DNA of 64,000 nucleotides from Lateolabrax maculatus (taxonomy: Eukaryota; Chordata; Actinopteri; Acropomatiformes; Lateolabracidae), in the NCBI GenBank assembly GCA_031216445.1, contig CM062215.1, positions 1,682,001 to 1,746,000 of the forward strand, in the 5' to 3' direction. Below the pieces are notes generated by a model, which ran no database searches, was not told the DNA's origin, and saw only the letters and a program-made list of their open reading frames with translations. This document shows positions 37,295-49,651 of the stretch, piece after piece. The first letter of the stretch is position 1. Each line of letters opens with the position of its first letter. The translations under genes were made by a program, and so were the position numbers.

Positions 37295-40200
37295 GTAGAT
37301 ATGGATATGTTGGATATCTTCGTTGTACTACAAAGTAAAATAATTGGCCAGCAGGGATAAAAAAGCAACACAAATCTCAGAATTAAGTTTTTTCTTTGGT
37401 ATTCAGGCGCTGAATGGCTTCGTGTTGGTGGTGACGGCTGAAGGCTACATCTTCTACACATCTCCCACCATCCAGGACTTGCTTGGCTTCCACCAGGTAA
37501 ATCAATAGTAGTGGAATAATTGTGAAGTTTAATTATAATGTTCTCCTCAAAACCAGAGTAAGGAAGTGTTTCACGCCTAAATTTGCTGACCTCCTGAACT
37601 CTGAAGTTCCTCTTCATAAAACATCCTTCCGAGGAACATTTCGGTGTATGCTTTGTACCTGTTTCCTACCTTGCAAGAGTCAGCTGCTTTCAGATCATGT
37701 TTGTACGCAATGAAAGTTGTCTTGCAGAGATTTGAATCTATCATATTGAACATGTTGTTCTCTTTTTCTTCCTCTGACGATTACTAGTCTAACCGCTGCC
37801 CAAAAGCAGCACATGGGAGATGCTGTCAGAAACTCAAACATAGAAGAAAAACAATAATCAAACATAAAAAAGTTTTTATGAATATTATGTTTCCTGTACA
37901 AAAATTCTGTAAATAATGTAAATAAACTCTCATCAGCTGCACAAGTAATACATGAATTACATGAAAGAACTAAACTAAACCAGAATGAGTCACAACAAAG
38001 ACATAGAGTTGATGTCAGGGGTATAAATAATATAATAACTTAATTTATACAGAACCTTTCAAAACAAAGTTACAAAGTGCTTTACAGTAAAAACTAATAA
38101 TACAGGTAGATATAATCCAAAACGTGACATATAAACAATATCAAATAATTTAAATAATACAACAAATAACATCAGTTAAAAGTCTTTTAATAAGAGATTA
38201 TCTCCAGACAGGGAGTTCCACCTAAAGCAGGATATAATGAAGGTGCTGAAAATAACAGTTATGTGCAGAAGAAAATCAAAATAATCATTAATCTTAGAAA
38301 AAACTACACTTAGAAACTACTACCACTTTCACTATAATTTTATCCATTGCTTCTTAAAATAAAGAAATATACATGATTTTACATGTCTTACTGAATTATG
38401 GACGCGCAGGTCAGAGGGTGACACACATGCGAGTCGTGGAAATGTGCGTGTTGTTTGTGTTTGTGTTTGTGTGTTTGTTTGTGTGTTTGTGTGCATGAGA
38501 AGTGAACTGCTTTGTCGTCTTGTGAACTCTTGACTTGTAAACACATCCGTTTGGGTTAAAGATTTATGCAGCTTTTCCACACACACACACAATCTAAATT
38601 CAGGATGCTAATCAGCGCAGGAAACCTGTCGTTCTTAAGGCCACGGTGGCTGGAAAAGCCCAAAATTCACCTGCTGCTTTAACTATTCATTACCATTTAA
38701 ACTTTAAGTAAAGAGCAGCTTTAAATACAGTTATACCAAAGATAGAGGAGGAAACAGATGGAGATAAAGAGTAAACTGGATGGAAAAGAAGATTTAGATC
38801 TTAAGGCGCAGAAATGTGAAACTAATTTGCTATCTATCCGAAGTTGGAATCCATTTTTCAGCACCATGACAAAGGAGGGTTTTATGTCGGGTTTGTTTGT
38901 CGACAGTTGAGTAACAGAAAGAAGCTGAGAGGTGCGGCTCACTCAGCGCCCTCGGTCCTCCAGCACAGCGGCGTCTCTGTGTTTCCAAACTAAAGTCAGG
39001 CCTGTCTGGCCTGATAGCGTTGTTCACACCGTGTGTGTTTACGTTTGCATCATCGGTCTTGAACGCTGCTCGCCAGTACAAACACTAAAAGGGCCCGCAG
39101 CTCGCCAAAAAAACGCTCAAACTAGAGCTCAGCTGGAGGAGAACAAGGGTTCCTCGCACACCCAAACTCGAACTCTGGACCTGTTATTGAATATTTGTCA
39201 CGCTCGCTCTTACTTTCATGCAGGCATAACCAAAGAACGTTGTGAAAGACGGGGATGTTCGTCAACCCATCCGTTGTTGCAGTGTCACTAAAATCCTAAA
39301 ATAATGCATTCAATAGCTAATGATCATTTTAGTTTCAAGACTTTTACATTTGCCTAAAGTAAATGTTAAACGTTTGAATTGTATTAATCGCCTCAAAGAA
39401 TATACTCACTCATTTTTTTTACCTTTTATTTTCTTTCAATTTGACAGCAACATGTACTTCTCCTATTTTCGTTCTCCGCTCATTAAATCAGTGAGAAAAG
39501 GTTGTAAATCTTCAAGGTGCAGTTTAAACAAAGTAAAACATGTATATATATTTTTAATACCACCTGAAATGTACTTAAAGGTCAAGTGGAAGAGTAGTGA
39601 TGTGCACTTCTTTCTAAAATAAGTGAACTATCTTTAGATGTTTTAGATGTCTTGTCTCTGCAGTGGATGAACATGAAAATGTTTTCTTGGAAGTGGAGCG
39701 TAAATCTGTGTTTGAGTTTTTGCTGTGGGAAGTCCTACATGACCCTGAGCATCAACATTTATGTTTCTGCTGCCAAGACGTGCGCCGCAGCCAAGTCTTC
39801 CCGGCTAATATACCCAAACTGACTGGAGATCAGCCAAAACAGCTTATGGGACAGATTGAATAAGACTTTTTCTCCTCTCTTTAAATAGAGAGGGTTGGAG
39901 AGTTCATTTGTAACAATATTTCTACGCATTTTTACTGACTTTTATGTACATTTTCTTATACAGATTGTTAGTGTGGTATATTGTACTGTACTACTAACTC
40001 TTTTTACCATTTCTTCTGCTGCTGGGTGCTGCTGCTACAACTACAACTCATTTCATATCTTTCTTCTAAATTTTATTATTTTATTTGACATATTATCAGT
40101 TTGGTATGTTGACAATGACAGTATTTCAGCAGTAAATACTATATACAAAACTGTAAAATGTAATTCGATTCTTACAATGTAGAAAAATGTGGATTTCTGT

Positions 40201-43200
40201 CTTTGTTTTCAGTCGGACGTCGTTCATCAGAGTGTGTTTGAGTTGATCCACACGGATGACCGACCTCTGTTCAGGCGGCAGCTTCACTTCGCTCTCAATC
40301 CAAATCACAACCAGCAGGATGGCACCGCAGAGAGTCCCAGTAAGTCTCACAGACACTACAGTGCATACATGCAGCAACAACAGCACTCAGTACAAGCATG
40401 AGCTTGAACTGGATGGTTACTACTTCCTTGTTACTGCAGGTGAGCAGACCTCAGCGGAGGTCACCAGCAACGTGATGACCTACGACCCGAACGTCATCCC
40501 TCCAGAAAACTCGTCCTTCCTGGAGAGAAACTTCTGCTGTCGGTTCCGCTGCCTGCTCGACAACTCGTCAGGCTTCTTGGTAAAATTACACGCAAAGATT
40601 GTCTGTTTGAAAAGATGAATTACTGACCGTCTGTTCAGGCTGGAAAGGTGATTGTCAGAGAAGAAATGATCATCACAAAAGTTTAAAAAATGGGTTAAAA
40701 TATTGAGAGTTTGAGGTCTTTTACTTTCCTTTAGTATTTAAAAAAAAAAGAGCAAAAATGAATCTTTAAACCTTAATATTTCAACTGTTTGTCCACAAAA
40801 CAGATGTTTACAGTGTTTCTTGGTTTCCACTAATTTCCATATACAGCCCAAAAATGTGAGATTGATCTAACTTTCACAAGGTTTTCCAGATTCCTCTCTT
40901 TTTTTTACATGCAATGTTGAAAACGATACACCAAGAGCAGATTTTTCTCCAGTTATGGCTCTCAAATACACTGTAGAGACCTCCTGATTATGTGTCTGCA
41001 AAAGATGTGAAGAAGTGAGGGTCGAAACAACAACTGTCATCGATATAAGATGTAAATACGTAACATAACTTGCAAAGAATATTACTAGTACAGCAATTTT
41101 TTTTAACTTTGTATTTATTGTTTTTAGTAGAACATAAAGACTGTATGAAACACAACCCTTATTACTCTACCAATTCAATATTGATATGGCTAAAAGAACC
41201 ATAATTTTAGCCTTTTTCAAGCTGCATCCTGTGTTTTTATTTGTTTGGCACCAAATTGACCTTTTCTCTCCTTAAAACCTCCTCCGTGCTCATACAGATA
41301 GGCTACAAGTACACCAAGCTACCTGTTGATAAACCTGTGTGTTTATCTCCAGGCTCTGAACTTCCGCGGCCGCCTGAAGTTCGTCCACGGACAGAACCGG
41401 CTGTCAGAAGACGGGACGCTGCTTCCTCCCCAGCTCGCTCTGTTCGCCATCGCCTCGCCGATGCAGCCGCCGTCCATCCTGGAGATCCGCACCAAGACGC
41501 TCATCTTCCAGACCAAACACAAGCTGGACTTCACTCCCATGGGCATAGACACCAGGTAGGCATTATACTTGGATAACCTATTTCTCAGAAACACAATGAA
41601 TCTGTTTTTATTTGATATTAAGTTTGTTAAGTTTTTGATATTTTTGATTTAAGTTTGTTGTTTCTCCTCCTCAGAGGGAAGGTGGTTCTGGGTTACAATG
41701 AAGTGGAGCTCTGTATGAAAGGTTCAGGCTACCACTTCATCCACGCTGCTGACATGATGTACTGCGCCGACAACCATATCAGAAGTAAGTCCCGAGCCTC
41801 TTTTCACACACACACAAACTCAAGATTTCATCATTCTGCTGCCTGTTATTTGTTTTTCTTTATAGAGAGCAAGTAGTGAGTTTCTACCTGAATGTAGCCC
41901 ACATTTTATATGAATTTCAGCAACAAAATGTCTTAAAGTGGCCACTTCTTAAACTAGTGCTGTCTGATCTGGGTTGAAACATACATATTTTTGTTGGAAT
42001 AGCTTCAGTTGTGCTTACAATGATAGGTTGATGTTTAAATGTATATATTGACAGATATGTGTGTCTCTTTCTGTGTCATATCCAGTGATAAAAACAGGAG
42101 AAAGTGGTTTCACTGTCTTCAGGCTGCTCACCAAAACGGGGAAGTGGGTCTGGGTCCAGGCCAATGCCAGGCTGGTCTTTAAAGGAGGGAAACCAGATTT
42201 CATTGTGGCCCGGCAGAGAGCTCTGACGTAAGTTAACAACCAAAGAGCTGGGAGGGTAGTTTTTACTGTCTGTCAGTGTTTCAGGGCTAAATTACCAGCT
42301 GGGCAAAGTGTACAACTGCATCACTTACAACAGTGAGTCTTGTAGAGGGTCTCTATTGAAATGTTTCATTATTTTAGGAGCCCAACAACTAATTTTTGCC
42401 CTAGAACTTGTTATGACAGCTTTCTAGACTATGGTTATCTTCATTATGATATTTTATTACTATTTTATCCCTATTGTATTGTAAATATCATGATTACTAG
42501 CTTTAATGTCATCATTCGGTTTTGTGTAAAGCACTTTGTGTAAACCATTTATTACATTTTTATATGCTGCTTATAAATGTTAAATAAGTGGGGTTGAAGT
42601 AAAGAGTTTAGTCCAAAATCTAAAGATATTTAGTTTACAATGATATAAAAAACAGCCTCACATTTACTTTCTGTCGAGTCACTTTCTAAAACGAGCCACT
42701 CTTGTTTTTTTTGTTTTTTCACAGAAATGAAGAAGGTGAAGAGCAGCTGCGCCTACGTCGGCTGCAGTTGCCGTTCAACTTCGCCACTGGAGAAGCGCTG
42801 CTGTACGATGTTGCTCCGACCGTCGACGTCCCCGAAATGTGCCCCGCCCCCAAGCAGAGGAAGTTAGACAACTACTCCGTCAGCCCCAACTCCCTGCTGG
42901 GCTGCATGCTGAGTCAGGACCAATCCCTCTACTGTGAACACAACAACGCCAACACCCTCAACTCCCTCAACGATGTCGCCTTCAAGGACACCCACGCCAC
43001 GGTCAACGTTCCTGGAGATGTCTGGCTGGACTCTACGCCCAAACCTGCGATGGGAAGCCTGGTGAAGTCCGAGGCCACGGTTCAGGACATGATGGACACC
43101 CTGCAGCAGATCCTTGGGGAAAACAACCTTGCCGAAGCCCTGGATGTGGGGCCCGACGAGCTCAAGAGCTGGGAGAGCACCCTGCTTAAGATGAGCACCA

Positions 43201-45020
43201 GCAGCTGCGAGATGAACGAGGACCTGAACGACATTCTCAACAACGACATCCTGACTTACGTAGAGGAGCAGCTCCAGAGGGAAGGCGGACTCAAGTTGCC
43301 AGATCAGCTGGATGACATATCGTCCTGTCTCTCCACTTTGGACCAGAACCAGAATCCTGACCAGGTAACGGAGCAGAACTTCTGCTGGCCGCTGGAGCCC
43401 CAGAACCAGTTGATACCAAACGGAGGGCAGATGATAGCCGGACGACCGAATCCAGCCCTGGAGATGATGAAACTGACCCACATGGATCTTCCTCGGTTGA
43501 GTTCTTCCAGTTTAAACGGCCCAACCCTGCAGCAGATTGCCTCACAGCAAACGCTCCCCACTCCTGTTGGTTTTCAGCTGGGCACCTCAGGCAACATTGG
43601 TGCTCCAGTTACCTTCAGCCCCTCCTTGGCGGACTCTTGCGCTCAAACACAGAACCAACTGAGAACCTTACAAGTCACCACCAAGGACAACAACCCTGCA
43701 GTGTTCTCGCTCAGGCAAACGTCAACCAATCAGATTCACAACCAAATGGCTCAACCAATGCAGAACCACCATCAGATGAGGACGCCCAACCTACCAATCG
43801 GCCTCCAGGACCAAAGCGCAGAAATACAGTTAAATCCTGTGTACAACTTTCAGGGCACTCAGTGGAACTCGTCTGTCCCCAACTCAAACCAAGCTGACCG
43901 CTTTGTAGAAACATACACCCAAAATATTTCAAACGATCCAGGCTTTATCGCAGATTCTTCCTCGTCTAGCTGCCTTCAGGGCCACTTTGCACTTCAGACA
44001 CAAAACAATGAGATTCAGAAACGGTCTTGGCCGCTGGAGCAGCAGCTGATCGCAAGTGGACACCAACAAATGGGCGCCTGCCTCAACCAAATGTCGGGAT
44101 TTCAGAGGAATCCTCTTCCTGGGGTTGTCCCAGCCCAGAGCGCTGTTAACGACAGGTCGATGTTCAGGACTCCAGAGACTTCAAACGTACCATTTCCTGT
44201 TCAGCAGGACATGGAGCTGCCGCCTCTGGCACCTTCTAGCAGTTGTATGTTTGGAAACGCCCCCCCCTCGGTGCCTGTAAATGGAGTGCACCTGAGTCAG
44301 GCGCCCCCCTGCCAGAGACTGAACCCCGTCAGCAACCAGATTCCCTCCAAGCCCTCCTGTTTCTACCAGAGTCTTCCAGGAGGCGGATCTGTTCCGGGGA
44401 TGACGGCGACCCTGAATCCTGATGAGGCAGCGCTGTCCTGCCAGATGACGCTGGTCCCGACCCGGACGCCCCGCTGGTGCAACAACAGCAGCACCTAAAC
44501 TTCAGTGAACAGACACAGGTAACTAGAAAAGATTAGATTAGTGTCCTCAACAGAAAATCTGTTTCAGCATTCATATTTTTCCAATTTGGATGCTGACCAG
44601 GAGCCTAATCTTTTTAATTTAATTTTATTTGTAAGTACCATACCAGTTGTTATGAGAGTTGTAGCACATTACATGTTTTTCATCCGACCGTCCAGCGTAG
44701 TTTTAGTATTTTGGATGGATTTTCTTGCTGACTATCTTCTGACAGAGAGCTTAAGCCATAATAATACATCAGAATTTATTAGTTGATTGATATTTTGTAT
44801 TAATAATCTCAAAGTAACTAAAGCTTTAGTGGAGTAAAAAGTAGAATATTAGGAATACCAAACAGTGTCTTTAGTATTGTAGCTTGTACTTGATGAAGAA
44901 GTCAGAATTGACCTGTCTTTTCTTGTTTCACAGGTCAACAGCCGTCCAGTCGTCGGGAACGGAGGCTTCCCCTTCTCCTCGCTGCCCAATGGGAACGCGT
45001 ACTACTCAGAGAACAAATAA
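37110..45020 (+). CDS. ahr2: Aryl hydrocarbon receptor 2-type gene, 5' partial, 3' frameshifted
   Basis: Ligand-activated bHLH-PAS transcription factor; family members sit in the cytosol with HSP90 and AIP, move to the nucleus on ligand binding, pair with ARNT and bind xenobiotic response elements. Nine exons are read with GT-AG ends: 37110-37294, 37407-37496, 40213-40339, 40440-40579, 41353-41555, 41675-41784, 42086-42227, 42725-44518 and 44934-45020. They encode a Ser-rich linker, PAS-A (ALNGFVLVVTAEG, HQSVFELIHTDD), PAS-B (PPSILEIRTKTLIFQTKHKL, FIHAADMMYCADNHIRMIK) and a long acidic, Asn/Gln-containing transactivation region. The first exon begins in phase 1, so exons for the basic N-terminus and bHLH must lie upstream; none was found in the window. 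The AHR2 call rests on the lack of a strong Q-rich block and the terminal GNGGFPFSSLPNG peptide as I recall it from fish AHR2. The reading frame breaks near 44448, leaving a premature stop at 44496-44498. Confidence 0.9.
37407..37496 (+). CDS. ahr2: ahr2 exon, PAS-A first part
   Basis: Thirty codons, phase 0 at both ends, starting ALNGFVLVVTAEG and ending LLGFHQ. This is the start of the PAS-A fold, used for dimerisation with ARNT. It has the same length as the AHR1 exon at 60731-60820 and 25 of 30 residues match. The splice sites are attcag at the 5' side and gtaaat at the 3' side. Confidence 0.95.
38030..38170. repeat. Decayed interspersed repeat (acaaagtgctttacag type)
   Basis: Holds caaaacaaagttacaaagtg ctttacag, a word common in fish repeats, in the intron between AHR2 PAS-A exons. 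Confidence 0.45.
40213..40339 (+). CDS. ahr2: ahr2 exon, PAS-A second part
   Basis: 127 nt, phase 0 in and phase 1 out, beginning SDVVHQSVFELIHTDDRPLF and ending in a Gln/Asp-rich stretch (NHNQQDGTAESP). The AHR1 exon at 62771-62897 has exactly the same length and phases. The intron before it (37497-40212) is the longest seen within the mapped part of the gene. The donor is gtaagt. Confidence 0.95.
40440..40579 (+). CDS. ahr2: ahr2 exon, end of PAS-A to inter-PAS
   Basis: 140 nt, phase 1 in and phase 0 out. It encodes SEQTSAEVTSNVMTYDPNVI and continues through PPENSSFLERNFCCRFRC and LLDNSSGFL. The PPENS, ER.F, R.RCLLDNSSGFL pattern is diagnostic of AHR proteins. The acceptor is ctgcag and the donor gtaaaa. 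Confidence 0.95.
41353..41555 (+). CDS. ahr2: ahr2 exon, start of PAS-B
   Basis: 203 nt, phase 0 in and phase 2 out. It begins ALNFRGRLKFVHGQ, runs through LPPQLALFAIASPMQPPSIL and ends KHKLDFTPMGIDTR. This is the beginning of PAS-B, the ligand and HSP90 binding domain. The spacing LALFAIA..PLQPPSILEIRTK is shared by all vertebrate AHRs. Confidence 0.95.
41675..41784 (+). CDS. ahr2: ahr2 exon, PAS-B middle
   Basis: 110 nt encoding GKVVLGYNEVELCMKGSGYH and FIHAADMMYCADNHIR, the core of the PAS-B pocket wall. It enters in phase 2 after the donor at 41556 and leaves in phase 1 (donor gtaagt at 41785). The GSGY.FIHAADM motif is an AHR hallmark. Confidence 0.95.
42086..42227 (+). CDS. ahr2: ahr2 exon, end of PAS-B
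   Basis: 142 nt, phase 1 in and phase 2 out, encoding MIKTGESGFTVFRLLTKTGK followed by WVWVQANARLVFKGGKPDFI and VARQRALT. It completes PAS-B. The Ala codon GCC at 42208-42210 aligns with mouse Ala375 / human Val381, the residue known to set dioxin affinity. Confidence 0.95.
42600..42665 (+). mobile_element. AT-rich MITE-like fragment
   Basis: agtccaaaatctaaagatat ttagtttacaatgatataaa is the central part of the family, in the last large AHR2 intron. Confidence 0.5.
42725..44518 (+). CDS. ahr2: ahr2 long exon, transactivation domain, with apparent frameshift
   Basis: About 1.8 kb encoding NEEGEEQLRLRRLQLPFNFA, then an acidic region (MNEDLNDILNNDILTYVEEQ; LDDISSCLSTLD) and a long Asn/Gln/Ser/Pro region. 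This large penultimate exon is typical of AHR genes. The frame entered from the previous exon runs to a TAA at 44496-44498. The conserved AHR2 ending (DAPLVQQQQHLNFSEQTQ) is instead open in the frame whose codons start at 44450, and it runs cleanly into the donor GT at 44519. That fits loss of 1 nt near 44448-44450, in the organism or in the assembly. Confidence 0.9.
44934..45020 (+). CDS. ahr2: ahr2 terminal coding exon (out of frame as assembled)
   Basis: 28 codons plus TAA, phase 0, after acceptor tttcacag. It encodes VNSRPVVGNGGFPFSSLPNG and ends NAYYSENK. The peptide matches my memory of the fish AHR2 C-terminus, so this is a real exon. It is reached in frame only if the missing base near 44448 is allowed for; otherwise translation stops in the previous exon. 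The stop codon overlaps an AATAAA hexamer (45016-45021). Confidence 0.8.
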   Translation, partial: VNSRPVVGNGGFPFSSLPNGNAYYSENK

Positions 45021-47729
45021 AAATCAGCCGCTGCGACTGGTGGGATGTCAGAGGATCCAAACTGGGGACTGAAACAGCAGTTTAAAGGAAGCAAAAGATG
45101 TCTCTAAACATGAAAGTGGAGTAGACTGAAGAACTGAAATGTGCCCGAGAAGGACGAGGAGACGAAACACGAGGCCTCTCCTTCTTTTTTTTTTTTTCTT
45201 ATTTGGAAACAGTGATGAAAGCTTTACGAGTTCAAGTGTTTGGTATTTGAGTCGAGGAAGAGAAGAAGAATCTGCTTGTCAAAGAAAAAGTAGGAATCCC
45301 CTCTTTGGAGCAGCTTGGATTGTACAAAAAAAAAAGACAGCGGACGACCTAAATCAGTGATTTGTTTTTATGCGATCAAGACTAAAAGAAGCAGGTCTGG
45401 AAAACAGATTTCGGGATATTTGCTGGTTTTTCTACCATGATGATGGAGGAAAGTTTTCCCCCGTCAGCCAATAATCCACCATTACTGTCCCTCTTTTTCC
45501 CATTTATTGCATCAGATAAGAATCTGCTTTTTTTCTCCAGTCTCCAAAATGTCCAAAACAAGTGGGAATATTTAGACTTCAGTTAGACGATGTCATCTGC
45601 CGGATTAGAGACAGTCCCGGGTGCTTCATTGAAACGTTTTTTTATCCGACTTAATGAAGTCTTCAGTCCTCATCCCTGAAATCTTTTCTCTCGTAAAAAC
45701 CAACTCATACTGTACAAAAACACATCCAAAAAAACTTAAATCTTCATGCTAGCTGATAGCTCAAGTAAGGACAATAAGCACAGAACAGAGTTTTTTTTTT
45801 TTTACTTTTAAATTATAACCTGTATGTTAATGGTTTTAACAGGTTCTTCGACATCAGATTCGTTAGCGGAAGCGCTCAAAAGTGAAACCCTTCACATAAT
45901 TACAGGCGGCTTGTTTGATGTTCTTGTGCCTGTGACCTGGAGTTGTCTATAGGGCGAGCTTTCAAACAGAGAAAAGACTCCAAGGATGAGGACTGAAAAT
46001 AAAGATAAAGAGCCTCCCATAGAGTGGATGAGACAGTTTAACCTGAATGAAAGTTAAAAGAAAGTTCATCCTCTGCCATCTCTGACGCACAAACCAACTC
46101 CTTCAAAATCTTTTTGTTTTGTTTTGAGCGCTCAGAAGGATAAAGTATATTTACTTTTTTTTTGTGCTGTTTTTGTCCTTTTGAAAATGCATCTGGATTA
46201 AGTTCATTTCAACTCTTTACTGTCCCAGTGAGGGAGATTTGCTTTGCAGACAGGGTATAAAACTAAAAACGCACAACATCATCCTACTAACAGACGACTT
46301 CTACGATTTAAACACGAGATGATTCAATGAAAACAGCTGCTTGTTAGTGCCGCTTTTATATATTTTAAAAGCTTTTGTCATTGAGCCAGTTTTGTTTCTT
46401 CTTTAATTTTTCTTTTTTTTTATGTTTCTGTGTTTTCCTGAAAAAATACAGACGTGCCTTAAACTAACAGAACTGTTTGAAACTTTAAAGGGACGGTCTG
46501 TTGATATTTTAAAATATTTTCACTGGGAATATTAGCAAAAGCATATAGTGGAAATTTATATTTGATATATAACCAGAACCAAAGTTGCCCTTGCCTTAAC
46601 TTCACCAAGCCAATTATTGAGATTTTTGCACTATTCCTTTAACGTGTTTGCCAAAGCTTAGTAAAGAGAAAATAATAATAAAACTGTCTGAAAGGACAAT
46701 AAGAGCTTTATGACTAAAAGAGATTTCTTAAGCAAGTGTTTGATAACAAAATGTTTCCACAAATTAACATGATTTTAGTACTTAACAGACCAGATCCTCT
46801 AGATTTTATACATATTGGATCATAAACAAATTTTTTTGGTTATCTGAATAGAATTCAAAATGAATTAATAATATTTTTACACTTGAATGATAATTTCTTA
46901 TGAATTAGACCCAGACTGAGAGTCAAAGCTAAGTAGACTTAAGATTTTCTTCTGAAACTAAACCCTGAAAGTTAAAGACCAGGATGTTAATCAGTTCTCT
47001 CTGATTGTGAGAGTGGACCCTTTTATTCATATTTTCCACAAAAAATTTCCGTCCTCTTCCTCTTTCCTGTTTCTATCTTTGTGGTTAATTTATCGACGTT
47101 CTTGCTTGGACCGGGAGTATCAGCGACCGTCCGGCAGCGAAACACAGAAGTAAAACTGTTAAAAGGCAGCTATTGTATATTTTAAATGAGGAAAAACTTT
47201 GGAAAAACACTTCACTAGTTAAAAAAAGAAAATAAAAGAAAAAAGGGGTGGAAACTTAAAGTGCCTTTTAATTGACCTCTTTATGATTGTTTGTTGATCT
47301 TAAAACCACGATTCAGCACTTAGATTGAAAAGAAACACCGTGAGAAAGACTCAAACTGCAAGAAATGTACGTCGCTTCATCAGTACTGAGCCATGAAATC
47401 TGATTTTTGTCCAGGCAAGTTTTGTGTCACTAGTTATCAGCACTTTTTTAAAATAGAATAAGTAGTTTTTAGCAGATTTTAGAAGCTGCGAAAGTCAAAA
47501 GTAGTGACAGCAAACTTGAATATTTCACTTAAATACCAAAAAACACGTCAGTAAAGTCATGTGATGCTTTATTCTCGAGGATACCAAAGGGACACGACAG
47601 AATAGACTAATTGTTGAAAAAAATTCCACCAGAAATGGAAACAGAAAAAAACAGCAGGAAATAGACCAGAATGATTGTAGTTGTGGTTTCACAAAGTGTG
47701 AAAATGTTTTGATATTCACAAACTAGAAT

Positions 47730-47815
47730 TGTGCTGCGTTCATGTCATGTGGGAGTTAATGTAATTAAGAGTTTCCAACTTGTAAATCACGTCAACGCCC
47801 CAAGATGCACTTAAA
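47730..47815. repeat. Decayed palindromic repeat fragment
   Basis: ctgcgttcatgtcatgtggg ... ttccaacttgtaaatcacgt caacgccc resembles a common fish palindromic element with GCGTTCACGTC-type ends. Confidence 0.4.
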
Positions 47816-48329
47816 ACTGGGAAATATAGATTTTTCTGATATCCAACTTGGGAAAGACAAACAAATATGGACACGAAAGTCTGTCGTCTAAAGCAATAAA
47901 ACCCCAATTTTATGGATTTTATAGTGTTTTCAATGCATCGTATTTTTAACTCTCACAATGATGAAACCCTTTCTTAGTTGTCCAAAGGTGTAAACATGAG
48001 AATAAGAGCTAAAACAAAACCAAAATAATCAGCAACTATTCTTATAATAAATGCTGCTTTCCTTTGTCATATCATCAACTTAATATATTTGTGTTTCAGA
48101 CTGTATGTCAAACAAAGAAGATGTTAAGCCTAACAATTAATCGATGAATCCAAAAAATGATCAGCAGACTAATCAATGATGATCATTGAGAATTAAGGCT
48201 TTTTATAGATAATACAATTAATTAGAAGAATTGTCTCAGAACTTTCAGAAAAATCTAAGTTTTCTAGTCTTAATTCTGACTTTTATGGAGTTTGACATGA
48301 ACACTAGTTAGAAATCTGTCCCAGATCCA

Positions 48330-48625
48330 TACCACATACTAATACTACACAGTATGTACTACACACTAATCGCCATAGTAATTGTAGTGTTTTAGCAGCT
48401 AGTAATATATACAAAGAAATCTACATATTTAACTGCTTCATACTAACAGGAAGTGACCGTCAAACTGCAAGTTAAACTTCACAAAAAGTCACAAAAAATA
48501 TTATGGATTTGGGACATGCCATGTAACGTGAACGCTGCATTAGCAACAAGCGCAAGCCCCTCCTCATAGAGTTGCTCAAAGGCATTCTGGGTAATGTAGT
48601 AAACCACTAACTGTAGCAGAAGAAA
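48330..48625. repeat. Decayed interspersed repeat (TGGGTAATGTAGTA type)
   Basis: ccacatactaatactacaca, aacgtgaacgctgcattagc and gcattctgggtaatgtagta are words seen together in common fish DNA-type repeats. It lies inside the presumed 3' UTR. Confidence 0.4.
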
Positions 48626-49651
48626 AAGGAGGCAGGTTGAGTTCCAGTGTTTTTTAGAACTGCTTTGGCTCAAATTTCACTTAAACTCTTAATTTTAGCC
48701 TCAAAAAGTCTGTATAATAGTTTGAAATGATGTAGAGATAAAGTCCCTTTTAAAGATTGTAGTTTATTTACCAAACGTACTATATAACTAAATATATATA
48801 AAACATTTGGAACATATTGCAGTCTGAGCATGTGATTACGTGTGTAAAAACAGCGTGTAGTATTCAAAGATTCACTCTGGATCTCTGCACATTAAAAGTC
48901 TGTGAAAATTGAGCCAAAATATTTATAAAAACGTGAATTGTAATAAAGCACCCCAAATCCCCAAATTCCTCCCCTTGCAGATCGCTGTTGATGTTTTGTG
49001 AAGTTTCAACACATCCGCAATGAGCGCAGAGGACATTTTTGAAAATTTGGAGGTGCTATTAGATGCTAAAACAAAATCACTAAGTGTGCCTTTGTCAGTA
49101 GACTCACCAAAAATCACAAATTAGACCAAAAATCATCACAGATGGATGGTATCCATTTTGTAAACTCAGTACAAAATGAAGCGCTTTTTCAGAGCGCCTC
49201 TTCTCTTTAAAAACCCGAGTGCTTTCATAGAAATATAAATATATCTTGTTGCTTGCTTCTAGATAAAAAAAGCATTTGTACTTATTACATTTTTAATTTT
49301 CAAACCCCAGGATGCCATGGCTCCAAATTGCAGTATCTTTGTGTACCTGTATATACATATATATATTTGTCTTCTTTTTTTTCTTTCAAAATATGTATTG
49401 TCATATATTGTGAATTTAATTGCTTTAACTTGACTCACGTCTATCATTTTTTGTACATTTTCTGCACAGCATATATATACACATGTAACCTCTTGTCATG
49501 TTGTTTTGTTTTCTAACTTTTCAACTTATTATATCTTGTGGATTTGCCTTCAATATTTTGCCTCTATCAGTGTATGAGTGTTTGAGTCAATCTTTTCATG
49601 CTGACAATATTAAAGGTGATCTGATCACAGTCTGCTGTCCTCTGAGCTCTA

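Noticed and set aside
42864..43481. 205-codon minus-strand frame
   Set aside because: Shadow of the AHR2 transactivation exon, whose plus-strand product is clearly conserved.
44440..44460. Programmed -1 ribosomal frameshifting as an explanation for the AHR2 break
   Set aside because: No slippery X-XXY-YYZ heptamer is present around the shift (cagatgacgctggtcccg); a 1-nt indel is simpler.
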